DNA from: an uncultured Prevotella sp.
Lineage (GTDB): Bacteria; Bacteroidota; Bacteroidia; Bacteroidales; Bacteroidaceae
Direction of reading: 5' to 3'
NCBI GenBank assembly: GCA_900315765.1
Contig: ONAK01000055.1
Coordinates: 1-36,743 of the forward strand
Length of the DNA stretch: 36,743 bases
Shown here: positions 29,026-36,438 of the stretch, piece by piece
How positions within the stretch are numbered: the first letter of the stretch is position 1
Layout of the letters: each line of letters starts with the position of its first letter
Translations under genes and position numbers: made by a program
Notes under the pieces: model-generated
Database searches by the model: none
What the model was told of the DNA's origin: nothing
The model's input: the letters and a program-made list of their open reading frames with translations, nothing else

Positions 29026-31447
29026 CCTTGTATTTCTGGTAGAATGAGGCTATGAAGTAGTTGGTCGATACAAAGCCGCATTCTTTGCTTATCTCCTCTA
29101 TCGTTGCCTTTGTATTGCGCAGCATCTTCTCGGCCTTATCCACTCTGGCCTGCTTGATCAGTGTGCGCGGACTCTTGAAGATGTTGTCCATAATCAGCTG
29201 GTAGAACTCCTTACCGCCAATACCTGCAGCATTGCTCAGTCGGCGCATCGTCATCTTTTTCTTCTTCCTTTCGGTCATCACCAGCATCGTCACCTTACCG
29301 ATAGCCTTCACAAACTTGGGGTCGAGGTCGTTCATCGCCGAAGTTTCTGCCGAGCTGTATTCATCGGCAGCAGGCTCAATAATCTCCGACTGGCCTTCAA
29401 TACGGTCTACAAAGGCGTAGATACGGTTCACCAGCATCACCTCCTCGCTGTTGCGCTGGGCTCTCAGGTTGGCGTTCTTCATATAGTAGAACACGTTAGC
29501 CAGAATCAGAGCTGTAATCAGCAGTCCGAAGAGTGCAAAGATACCCGTTGTTCGCCACCAGGGTTCGTTAATGTCAATCGTCCACACATAAGGTCTTGTG
29601 TCCCAGTCGTCGGGCATCATCGAAGCCTGAATCTCCACCTCATAGTGGCCTGGTCGCAGCGATATCAGCGGCAGATGCAGCAGTCCGTGCCCGTCAATCA
29701 TGCCGTTGCTGTCGTATGGAGTCAGTATGCGCCACTCATCGTCCAGACCTACCACTCTCACGCGATAGAAAGTCTGCTGCGGACGGAAATAGTTCAAGGC
29801 CGAGAACACCATTGTGATCGAGTTCTCGCTGTAGTCCAGATCTACTCCCCACAAGCGGCTCAACGCTCTGTCGAGCACCTTTCTGCCACCAAGCACGGTG
29901 TTGGTGTTCACCTCGATACCGTTCACAAACAGCTGTATCAGCTTGGGGTAAATCTCGAACGTATATTTGTTGTAGAGCGTTGTGAAGTCGGTAGGGGTAA
30001 ACTCAACCACGTGTTCAAGCGCCTGCATCGCTATCGTTCCGTCGGGCATTCGTATCGCTTTTCCGTTTACAAACACCTCGTTAGGCACATGGTCGTACTC
30101 GTTGTAGCTGTTAATACGGTACACGCGCCCGTCGGCATTAAACAGCACCGCCGATATGCCGTAGCTTGTGCCCACCCAGATGTTGTGCCTCTGGTCTTCC
30201 ACTATCGAGTGTACGATGTTGTTAAACAGTCCGTCCTTGGTGGTATACACCTGTGGCAGCATGTCGCTCTCTTTGCGGTACACCTGCAGTCCCTGCGATG
30301 TTCCTACCCAAGTCCATCCGCGCGAATCCTTATACACACAGTTCACAGGGCGCTCACGGAATGTGGGGTGCTCGTCAACGTCGTTCATCAATGCGCCGTA
30401 GTGATCGGCTATCGGGTTGCCCCACGGATACACTCTGAATGGCGGTTTGAATGGGCGCGAGTAAAGAATACCTCTATTCTCGGTACCAAGCCACAAGCCA
30501 CCCTGACGGTCGAACACCATCACGTTCACATCGGTAGCCATCGTCCGCCCCGATTCCAGCATCATGGCCTCAAAGTGCTTGCTATCGCCCGTATGCGTGT
30601 TAACCACCCAGTATCCGTACTCGCAAGGCACATAGAGCATCGAGTCCTTCAGCTCCATATTGTTCAGATGGTAAGGCGTGCGCAGCAGTTCTGCCCAATC
30701 GTTCGTTTTCAGGTCGTACTTCATCAGTATGGCCTCTTTCTTTCCGTTTCGCAGCTGATACACCACGTCCTTGCCCATCGTCACCAGGCTCGACTGGTCG
30801 TATCTCTGTCCGTCAACATCGGTATATGCTCTTGTTTCACGCGCCTTCTTACCTGTGGTCTGGTCGTACATCTCCATCAGTCCGTTGTTGTAGAACAGCA
30901 TCACGTACTTGTTCTGGCACACCTCCACATCCTGCAGATTCAGCTTAGCACGCGTTCTGATGTTAACTTTACTTTTTACATTGTACAGCCCCTCGCGCAT
31001 CAGCAACCATACCACACCGGTACTGTCTACAAACAGGTCGTTCACTTTTTCAGTAACCCCAAACTTGCTGAACTCGTCTTCTATCGATATAGCAAAGCGC
31101 TCAACCGTAAGGTCAACACACGATACGGTGTGCGTGTTCTTCAGCCACATGTGGTGGAAACGGTCAAAGTACAGGTGGTAGTTACCACTATATTCCGACA
31201 GCGGATATTGGTTCTCCTCAATGGGGTCGATATACGAGAATTTCGCACCATCGAAGAAGTTGATCTGTCCGGCTGTAGTAATCACCAGTCGGCCAGTCTT
31301 TGTACATTTGATGGTCTGTGCACTGTTGTCGGCCAGTCCATCGGCAGCCGTATAGTTATGGAAGAGACGTGACGACACTTCGGCTCCCGCCGTCAATACC
31401 GACAGTAGCCACATCATAGTCAACAACGTTAATAGTCTTCTTCTCAT
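28994..31447 (-). CDS. Membrane-spanning beta-propeller/Y_Y_Y regulator with C-terminal AraC domain, no kinase
   Basis: An 817-residue protein. The signal peptide is MRRRLLTLLTMMWLLSVLTA. Two-component regulator propeller repeats follow (GTENRGILYSRPF, VGTSQGLQVYR, VGTSYGISAVLF), then a Y_Y_Y-like domain (about 530-620), one membrane helix (about 630-652, GIFALFGLLITALILANVFY) and a C-terminal AraC helix-turn-helix (about 715-815: MTMRRLSNAAGIGGKEFYQL, then EISKECGFVSTNYFIASFYQ). Bacteroidota hybrid sensors of this kind normally carry a histidine kinase and receiver between the helix and AraC; here they are absent, so signalling would pass straight through the membrane. The target genes are unknown. 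The ligand is possibly a glycan. Confidence 0.88.
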   Translation of the reverse strand: MRRRLLTLLTMMWLLSVLTAGAEVSSRLFHNYTAADGLADNSAQTIKCTKTGRLVITTAGQINFFDGAKFSYIDPIEENQYPLSEYSGNYHLYFDRFHHMWLKNTHTVSCVDLTVERFAISIEDEFSKFGVTEKVNDLFVDSTGVVWLLMREGLYNVKSKVNIRTRAKLNLQDVEVCQNKYVMLFYNNGLMEMYDQTTGKKARETRAYTDVDGQRYDQSSLVTMGKDVVYQLRNGKKEAILMKYDLKTNDWAELLRTPYHLNNMELKDSMLYVPCEYGYWVVNTHTGDSKHFEAMMLESGRTMATDVNVMVFDRQGGLWLGTENRGILYSRPFKPPFRVYPWGNPIADHYGALMNDVDEHPTFRERPVNCVYKDSRGWTWVGTSQGLQVYRKESDMLPQVYTTKDGLFNNIVHSIVEDQRHNIWVGTSYGISAVLFNADGRVYRINSYNEYDHVPNEVFVNGKAIRMPDGTIAMQALEHVVEFTPTDFTTLYNKYTFEIYPKLIQLFVNGIEVNTNTVLGGRKVLDRALSRLWGVDLDYSENSITMVFSALNYFRPQQTFYRVRVVGLDDEWRILTPYDSNGMIDGHGLLHLPLISLRPGHYEVEIQASMMPDDWDTRPYVWTIDINEPWWRTTGIFALFGLLITALILANVFYYMKNANLRAQRNSEEVMLVNRIYAFVDRIEGQSEIIEPAADEYSSAETSAMNDLDPKFVKAIGKVTMLVMTERKKKKMTMRRLSNAAGIGGKEFYQLIMDNIFKSPRTLIKQARVDKAEKMLRNTKATIEEISKECGFVSTNYFIASFYQKYKVTPQAYRKKR

Positions 31448-31488
31448 AACTTATAGTTTTAAATTTTTTCGTCAGCCCTTTATCGGAC

Positions 31489-31529
31489 CATACGGATTGG
31501 ATTAATTAATAATCCGTAAAATCCGTATG
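31489..31529. terminator. Inverted repeat downstream of the acyl-CoA ligase remnant
   Basis: CATACGGATT (31489-31498) pairs perfectly with AATCCGTATG (31520-31529), with further pairing inside (GGATTA and TAATCC). It lies in the 100-bp gap between the ligase stop and the regulator start, both on the minus strand. It may end the ligase transcript or act as an operator for the regulator. There is no T run on the minus strand after it. Confidence 0.4.
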
Positions 31530-31546
31530 ATCCTTAGGCTCAAATA

Positions 31547-33103
31547 TTATACAACTTCAATACCCTGCTCCTCGCAGAGTTTCAGGCTCATCTCCTTCAG
31601 TTTGAACTTCTGGATCTTGCCCGAGCCAGTCAGCGGGAACTGGTCGATAAAGAATACGTACTTAGGAATCTTGTAGCGAGCTATCTTGCCTCGGCAGAAC
31701 AGCTGCACATCCTCAGCAGTCATCTTTGCCCCCTCTTCCAGAATGATGAAGGCACCCACGGCCTCACCATACTTCTTCGAAGGCACAGCAGCCACCTGCA
31801 CGTCGCGAGGTCGCCAGAGTGCAGATATCCGTTCTTGTCTATCACCTCAGCCGTTGCGGTGGGGTTCTTGTAGTAACCCTTCATCACATTGAATCCCTTA
31901 CAGCACATCTCTCCCTGCACGCCTACGGGGCACTCCTCGCCTGTTTCTGGGTCGAGCACCTTCACGTCGACGAATGGGAAGTCGCGACCTACGGTGGTGC
32001 AACGCTGCTCGAAGGTATCGTTCAGGCAGGTCTGCGTCATACCGGGCGACGACTCTGTAAGTCCGTAAACGCTGGTGATGGTCATAAACATCTTTTCGCT
32101 TACCTGCTTCATCAGCTCTATCGGGCACAGACTTCCTGCCATGATACCCGTACGCAGACAACTCAGGTCGAACATATCGAACATCGGGTGATTCAGCTCG
32201 GCTATGAACATCGTTGGCACACCGTACACGGCTGTGCATCGCTCTTTGTGAATCGATGCCAGCACCACCAGCGGGTCGAATTTCTCAACCATCACCTCGG
32301 TACATCCGTGCGTCAGGCAGTTCATGGTAGCCAGCACCACACCGAAGCAGTGGAACAGCGGCACGCACACACAGAGCTTGTCGTCCTGGGTAAATCCCAT
32401 GTTCTCACCCGTAAAGTATCCATCGTTGGCAATGCCGTAGTGAGTCAGCATCACACCCTTGGGGAAACCGGTTGTTCCACTGGTGTACTGCATGTTGCAC
32501 ACATCGTAGCAGTTCACCTTCGATTTCATCTCTGTCAGTTTCTCGTCCTCCACGTTCTGTCCCAGCAGCAGCAACTCGGCGGTGTTGAACATGCCGCGAT
32601 ACTTCTCCATACCTATATAAACCACGTTCTTCAGATATGGGAATCGCTCTGAGTTCAGGTGTCCGCGCTCGCAAGTCTTCAGCTCGGGCAGCATCGTATA
32701 GGTCATATCCACGTAGTTACAGTCCCATGTACCGTCGGTGATACACAGCGTGTGCATATCCGAGTCCTTACACAGATACTCCAACTCGTTCTGTTTGTAG
32801 TTAGTGCCAGTCGGGCACGTTTGTAGCCCAGATACCCACGTTCGAACCCTTCTCCACGCCGATGGCAATAAGACCTTTTGCCAGATTGTCGACGCGCTCA
32901 TTGAATTTACTCCAGGTAAATCTCAGGTCGCGGTCACTATATACAATATATTCCTTATCAGGAGTTTTTTCAGCCCAGTATTCCAGCCACTGTCCAAGCG
33001 TGCGCTCGTACAGCTGGTAGCCTTCGCTTCCAGTCTCAGCAGGATAAGTCCTATCAGGCAGCGGACGTCCCGCCATATCGTATTTTACATCACTCATCTT
33101 CAA
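31547..33103 (-). pseudogene. AMP-dependent acyl-CoA synthetase (long-chain fatty acid ligase type) with two internal deletions
   Basis: Three frames together form one adenylating enzyme. Fragment 1 (33103 to about 32808) runs from [20 protein letters not shown] to [10 protein letters not shown]. Fragment 2 (about 32806-31808) starts [11 protein letters not shown] and has the AMP-binding motif [16 protein letters not shown] and YGLTESSP. Fragment 3 (about 31806-31547) starts [19 protein letters not shown] and has the end motif [16 protein letters not shown]. At junction 1 about 18 family residues (expected after PDW) are missing, and at junction 2 (YLHSGDL) about 40, including the hinge GR-IKDMI region. 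Both cause frameshifts. The gene is probably inactive, unless the junctions are assembly errors. It lies 18 bp behind the XRE-cupin gene. Confidence 0.8.
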
Positions 33104-33121
33104 TTTTTTAATTTTTAAATT

Positions 33122-33703
33122 TTAGAATGGAATGTAAACTACTGCGAGAATCTTTGCGCTCTTGCCTGGTGCTCCGTGCACGTGGTGCTTCACAATGCTG
33201 TCGTAGAAAATCGAGTCACCCTCGTTCAGGTGGTAAGTCTCCTTACCATACACTATCTCTACCTCGCCCTGCATCACGTAGATAAACTCCTCACCCTCGT
33301 GGGCACTCAGTTGGAATTCGGGAGTCTCCTCAGGGTTTATGTCAATCACGAATGGCTCCATGTGGCGTCCAGCCTTCTGCTGAGCCAGCGGATGATACTC
33401 CATGTGTTTGCGAGCATCGGTGGCACCATTGCTGAAGCTGATACTGCTGTCGGCCTCACGATCCTTAGCACGGGTTACAATAGGCCCCAGATCGTCGTTG
33501 TCATCCATGAATGTACCCAATCTCACGCCCAGTGCACGGGCTATTTTAATCAGCGGACCCAGCGATGGCAGGTTTACATCGTTTTCGATACTGTTAATCT
33601 GGTCTACGGTCAGTCCGCTGCGCTCAGCAATCTCTTCGATGCTGAGATTTTTAGTCTCTCTGATGCCTTTAATTTTGGCACCTACTACTGAATGATTATT
33701 CAT
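33122..33703 (-). CDS. XRE-family transcriptional regulator with cupin domain
   Basis: A 193-residue protein. It has an N-terminal helix-turn-helix (about 8-62: VGAKIKGIRETKNLSIEEIA, then RSGLTVDQINSIENDVNLPS) and a C-terminal cupin barrel (about 115-190) with SAHEGEEFIYVMQGEVEIVY and EGDSIFYDSIVKHHVHGAPG. Proteins of this type usually bind a small ligand in the cupin and repress neighbouring genes. It is directly upstream of the acyl-CoA ligase remnant on the same strand (18 bp), so it was probably the ligase's own regulator. The protein itself looks intact. Confidence 0.9.
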   Translation of the reverse strand: MNNHSVVGAKIKGIRETKNLSIEEIAERSGLTVDQINSIENDVNLPSLGPLIKIARALGVRLGTFMDDNDDLGPIVTRAKDREADSSISFSNGATDARKHMEYHPLAQQKAGRHMEPFVIDINPEETPEFQLSAHEGEEFIYVMQGEVEIVYGKETYHLNEGDSIFYDSIVKHHVHGAPGKSAKILAVVYIPF

Positions 33704-33742
33704 CTTCTTTTCAATTATAATATACTCCTAAAATTCCAAGGG

Positions 33743-33750
33743 CAAAAGTA
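33743..33750 (-). promoter_or_regulatory. Probable promoter -7 box (TACTTTTG) of the XRE-cupin/ligase operon
   Basis: The minus strand reads TACTTTTGCCC, a TAnnTTTG match, 40 bp upstream of the ATG at 33703. A small hairpin (CCGCA/TGCGG near 33769-33785) lies just upstream of it and could be an operator. Confidence 0.55.
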
Positions 33751-33806
33751 CATAAATTCATCTAAAAATCCGCACATTTTGCGGGTTTTAATAGATTTTA
33801 ACAACA

Positions 33807-34103
33807 TTATTTAACAATCCCCCCTTCCCTCCCTGTCATGTCGTGCCTCCCCCCACCTGTCATTCCGAGCGAAGTCGAGACATCTCCTTTCACAACGACA
33901 TACTTGTCGTTGTACCGCTTCCTCAATTCCTCCAGCCAGGTGCATAATCGCTTCAGGTTTGCTATCGCCTCGTGACTTGGGATATTATATATTTCAGGAT
34001 GACTCCCGCTCTTCGTGAACTCCCCGAGCGTAAAGTTAGGCGATAAGTGAGAGCCATCGAGCTTGTTCGAATGGCCGAGCGCAGCCTCACTCGGCTGAAC
34101 CAT
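33807..34103 (-). pseudogene. M15-like peptidase remnant truncated by a palindromic repeat
   Basis: Residues NFTLGEFTKSGSHPEIYNIP to LEELRKRYNDKYVVVKGD are almost identical to the first part of the M15 gene at 1412-2059. After VVVKGDVSTSLGMTGGG the frame runs through the palindromic repeat and stops at 33807, before the zinc-binding core, so no peptidase can be made. The repeat enters at the same codon as in the other copy. The N-terminal segment (VQPSEAALGHSNKLDGSH) also translates a palindrome (GCCGAGCGCAG...CTCGGC). The 5' limit is uncertain. Confidence 0.7.
33830..33895. repeat. Palindromic repeat that truncates the M15 remnant
   Basis: Units CCTGTCATGTCGTGCC and CCTGTCATTCCGAGCGAAGT, CGAGACATCTCC, of the same family as those at 1725-1866 and 36100-36245. 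It extends through the coding end of the M15 remnant. Beyond it (33786-33829) I see no gene. Confidence 0.65.
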
Positions 34104-34587
34104 TAATCGCAGCCAGGGTGTGAGCCTCATTACAATCACGGCCCCATTGTATCACCTCTCCTTCTGCAAGTATCCATGGCTCAAGGCACAGCGTTATTCC
34201 GCTATCTTTATACACCCAGTTAAGAGCACCTTCCACCATATTGGCCACCACGTCTATACTTTCAAATACATCAGAGCAATCTACTATCGCAACGTAGGGC
34301 TCATATCTCAGTTTGCTGTAGTTGATATATACCATTGCGCCTACGATGCCATACTCTCTTTTCACTCCTATTATTATCTTTGCGACGTCGCCTCTGAACA
34401 CCCACTCGTATTGTCTTTTATACCGTTTACCTTTATAAGTAAAAGGTATCTCTTTCATCTTCAGGAAGTCCCTAGCAAACACGTTGTCAAGCACTTCCTT
34501 ACCTAGTAAACAACAATGCTCATCAAAAATATCTCCTACCATACTAGTATGGCGGATTTTAAACAATCTATAAACTATCTTGTTCAT
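34087..34587 (-). CDS. Hypothetical protein, 166 aa (island B)
   Basis: A soluble 166-residue protein starting MNKIVYRLFKIRHTSMVGDI, with a beta-strand-rich middle (KRQYEWVFRGDVAKIIIGVK, then GAMVYINYSKLRYEPYVAIV). I do not recognise the family. It ends near the M15 remnant with a slight overlap whose extent depends on where that remnant starts. No signal peptide or membrane segment. The 34588-34750 gap behind it contains a weak hairpin (about 34695-34732, GTAGA/TCTAC with ACCTCCT/AGGTGGT) and nothing else I recognise. Confidence 0.5.
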   Translation of the reverse strand: MNKIVYRLFKIRHTSMVGDIFDEHCCLLGKEVLDNVFARDFLKMKEIPFTYKGKRYKRQYEWVFRGDVAKIIIGVKREYGIVGAMVYINYSKLRYEPYVAIVDCSDVFESIDVVANMVEGALNWVYKDSGITLCLEPWILAEGEVIQWGRDCNEAHTLAAINGSAE

Positions 34588-34750
34588 TGTTAGAAAAAGG
34601 TTTTAGGGTAAATTACCCATTAGTTATTGTTATGGTTTCAAAATGGCAGAAAACAGTTTTCTTTTCCGCCCAAATAATTAAGCGAAAACACTATGTAGAC
34701 ATATAGACCTCCTCTCTTTTAGGTGGTTCTACAAGTTGACTATCCCATAG

Positions 34751-34981
34751 CTAGCACCTTCTTGGGCCAGCATTTTTGCCCACTTCCCATTTTTGGCGGG
34801 TGTGAACCTTCTCTGCTCTACCATAGTAAATATTGCCCCCAACTAAATGTCTCTCATGAGGTATTTCTTCAAGTTCGGCAGCAATACCTTCCAATTTTCT
34901 CTTGGTGTAATAGTTGATATTTCCTGTTATCTTGAAGCCGTTAGGCATAACAAATTCTTTATTGTCTTTATTATTATTCAT
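34751..34981 (-). CDS. Small hypothetical protein, 76 aa (island B)
   Basis: MNNNKDNKEFVMPNGFKITG, then NINYYTKRKLEGIAAELEEI, ending in a basic, cysteine-terminated tail. It is a charged, soluble microprotein of no known family. A strong promoter (TTTG at 35042-35039, 19-base spacer, TATCTTTG at 35019-35012 on the minus strand) lies 31 bp upstream of the ATG, and a Gly-Ile-containing core supports real coding. It is divergent from the small transcript and dyad at 35090-35329. Confidence 0.55.
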   Translation of the reverse strand: MNNNKDNKEFVMPNGFKITGNINYYTKRKLEGIAAELEEIPHERHLVGGNIYYGRAEKVHTRQKWEVGKNAGPRRC

Positions 34982-35011
34982 ATTATAGGTTTATTGTTTT
35001 GAATCGGAGCG

Positions 35012-35042
35012 CAAAGATAGTGCTTTTCCACAAGACTACAAA
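35012..35042 (-). promoter_or_regulatory. Promoter of the 76-residue gene, overlapped by a DnaA-box-like repeat
   Basis: On the minus strand, TTTG (35042-35039), 19 bases, then TATCTTTG (35019-35012), the full Bacteroidota consensus. The 12-mer GCTTTTCCACAA lies at 35022-35033, inside the spacer, and again at 35044-35055, 22 bp away (two helical turns). TTTTCCACA fits the relaxed DnaA-box consensus TT(A/T)TNCACA. Confidence 0.65.
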
Positions 35043-35089
35043 GGCTTTTCCACAAAAATTTAATAGCTTAAAACTTTTATCCCAAAAGG

Positions 35090-35121
35090 TTTGGTATTCT
35101 CAAAAAAGCGTTTTATCTTTG
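35090..35121 (+). promoter_or_regulatory. Consensus promoter reading into the island B dyad
   Basis: TTTG (35090-35093), 20 bases, TATCTTTG (35114-35121). The transcript would begin near 35128 and cross the left arm of the dyad, where the only frame is a 13-codon one (ATG at 35139, MHNMHNICKMRSN). It may make a short regulatory RNA or act as a replication transcript. Confidence 0.6.
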
Positions 35122-35141
35122 CAGTCTAAAACACATACCAT

Positions 35142-35329
35142 GCATAACATGCATAACATCTGCAAAATGAGAAGTAACTAATTGGAGCAACAAGTGCGGC
35201 GGAGTAGAGAATTATATTAATATAATATATACTAAATATTATATATATTATAATATATATAATATCATAATACACCCTAATAGCTCAAATTATGCACATC
35301 CGAGTACGGACATGTTATGCATGTTATGC
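35142..35329. other. 188-bp dyad element with A/T centre (island B)
   Basis: The 18-bp arm GCATAACATGCATAACAT (35142-35159) recurs perfectly inverted at 35312-35329. Each arm is two GCATAACAT units. The centre, 35210-35271, is 62 bp with only two non-A/T bases. The right arm ends 231 bp upstream of the HU-like gene, compared with 223 bp in island A. The rest of the 34982-35559 gap holds promoters and, from 35330, a GC-rich stretch (GCCCTCCACGCGGCGGCAC). Confidence 0.7.
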
Positions 35330-35488
35330 TGTTATGCCCTCCACGCGGCGGCACTTCTTTGCCCATGAAATTACGTTTATCTGGTCATGAAATTACGGTT
35401 CGTAGGCCATGAAGTGGTACACCATTTTAATTAACAACATTTAACAAAAACAATTCGAAAATAATTTTTTAGTTAGACTTTATATTCG

Positions 35489-35496
35489 TACCTTTG
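35489..35496 (+). promoter_or_regulatory. Probable promoter -7 box of HU-like copy B (TACCTTTG)
   Basis: TTCGTACCTTTGTACCG, 64 bp upstream of the HU-like ATG. A TTTAG-like sequence stands where the -33 element would be expected. The leader is A-rich with repeated CATTAA segments. Confidence 0.55.
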
Positions 35497-35559
35497 TACC
35501 GTCAATCATGAGAGACATAAACATTAAAACATTAACCATTAAAAATTACAAAACGCATT

Positions 35560-36072
35560 ATGGCAAAGATTTTTTATTTACTGAAACAAAACAAGGCACA
35601 GGGTTCTAAAATTTTCGGCAAGTGGTTTGCTCATGGCAAAACCATCGAGACTCTGAACACACGAAAGATGGCTAACCACATCAGCGAGCACGGCTCTATC
35701 TACACACCTGACGTGGTGTTTGGTGTGCTGGAGAAGTTCCGCAGTTGTCTGCTGGAGATGCTTCTGAATTCGAAGCGTGTGAAGATTGACGGTCTGGGAA
35801 TCTTCTACACCACTCTCGAGAACGAGAAAGGTGGTGCAGACAAGAAGGACGACTTCAGCCCAACCAAGAACCTGAAGGCTCTGCACATCCGATTCTTGCC
35901 CGATCAGGAGGCTGAGACAAACATCAGCTCGCGAGAGTTTATCAAGAAAGCCGAGTTCGTTAATGCAGAGGCATTGGCAGGTCAGCTGCTAGAGAGTGGC
36001 TCAGGAGACAGCCCAAGTGGCAACGGCGGCGGCAACGGCGGCGGCCATGGCAACCCTGGCGAGGGAGATTAA
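35560..36072 (+). CDS. HU-like DNA-binding protein, copy B
   Basis: A 170-residue member of the same HU-related family as the gene at 13963, the same length but only distantly similar over the body. HU-type helices (LNTRKMANHISEHGSIYTPD, then VFGVLEKFRSCLLEMLLNSK) lead to VKIDGLGIFYTTLENEKGG, the arm start. The Gly-rich end (GNGGGNGGGHGNPGEGD) has the same last nine residues as copy A (GHGNPGEGD). A hairpin directly overlapping the stop (AAGCGATTGGGGC-ATTA-GCCCCAACGCTT, 36071-36099) separates it from the repeat cluster and the smalltalk gene. Confidence 0.82.
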   Translation: MAKIFYLLKQNKAQGSKIFGKWFAHGKTIETLNTRKMANHISEHGSIYTPDVVFGVLEKFRSCLLEMLLNSKRVKIDGLGIFYTTLENEKGGADKKDDFSPTKNLKALHIRFLPDQEAETNISSREFIKKAEFVNAEALAGQLLESGSGDSPSGNGGGNGGGHGNPGEGD

Positions 36073-36245
36073 GCGATTGGGGCATTAGCCCCAACGCTTC
36101 CTCCCCCCCTGTCATGTCGAGCAAGCGTTCCTTCTACCCACCTTGTCATTCCGAGCGTAGTCGAGGAATCTTTGCGGCTTTAGCCGCTTGCGCCTTTGGG
36201 CGCATTTATGAGATGTCTCCACGCGCTTCGCTTGGTCGAGAATGA
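36071..36245. repeat. Hairpin and palindromic repeat cluster between HU-like and smalltalk genes (B)
   Basis: Starts with the hairpin TTGGGGC-ATTA-GCCCCAA, then CCTGTCATGTCGAGC, then CTTGTCATTCCGAGCGTAGT, then two short hairpins GCGGC-TTTA-GCCGC and TGCGCC-TTT-GGGCGCA (36173-36206), and ends GAGATGTCTCCACGCGCTTC, GGTCGAGAATGACA. It occupies the same position as the cluster at 14479-14597. Confidence 0.7.
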
Positions 36246-36294
36246 CAATGGGAGGGTAACCACAAAATTAGTATCAACCTAAAAATTACCAACT

Positions 36295-36396
36295 ATGACA
36301 AAGAAAGAAACCATTAAATTCATCGTACAGATGATTGCAAGTATCGCAACCGCGATTGTTACAGCCCTCGGCGCTACGAGCTGCATGGGTATGTAG
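36295..36396 (+). CDS. Smalltalk protein, 33 aa, copy B
   Basis: MTKKETIKFIVQMIASIATA and IVTALGATSCMGM, differing from copy A at about six positions, all in or beside the hydrophobic segment and mostly conservative. As in copy A, a basic start, one hydrophobic helix and terminal ATSC-MGM give the outline of a lipoprotein signal peptide. It lies 222 bp past the HU-like gene with a palindromic cluster between, and is followed within 2 bp by a strong terminator. Confidence 0.8.
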   Translation: MTKKETIKFIVQMIASIATAIVTALGATSCMGM

Positions 36397-36397
36397 A

Positions 36398-36433
36398 AAA
36401 AAAAAGAGCCACTTGAAAGGTGGCTCTTTTTTA
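36398..36433. terminator. Bidirectional rho-independent terminator
   Basis: AAAAAAGAGCCAC pairs with GTGGCTCTTTTTT around a 7-base loop, with A and T runs on both sides. It ends the smalltalk transcript on the plus strand and the M13 peptidase gene on the minus strand. Confidence 0.9.
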
Positions 36434-36438
36434 GTATA

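Noticed and set aside
29645-31372. 575-codon plus-strand frame opposite the propeller/AraC regulator
   Set aside because: Rich in His, Val and Gln with no domain; a codon-bias shadow of the well-supported minus-strand gene.
34999-35181. 60-codon plus-strand frame upstream of the dyad
   Set aside because: It spans both divergent promoters and the DnaA-box-like pair, so it cannot be translated as one gene; only its last 13 codons lie behind the plus promoter.
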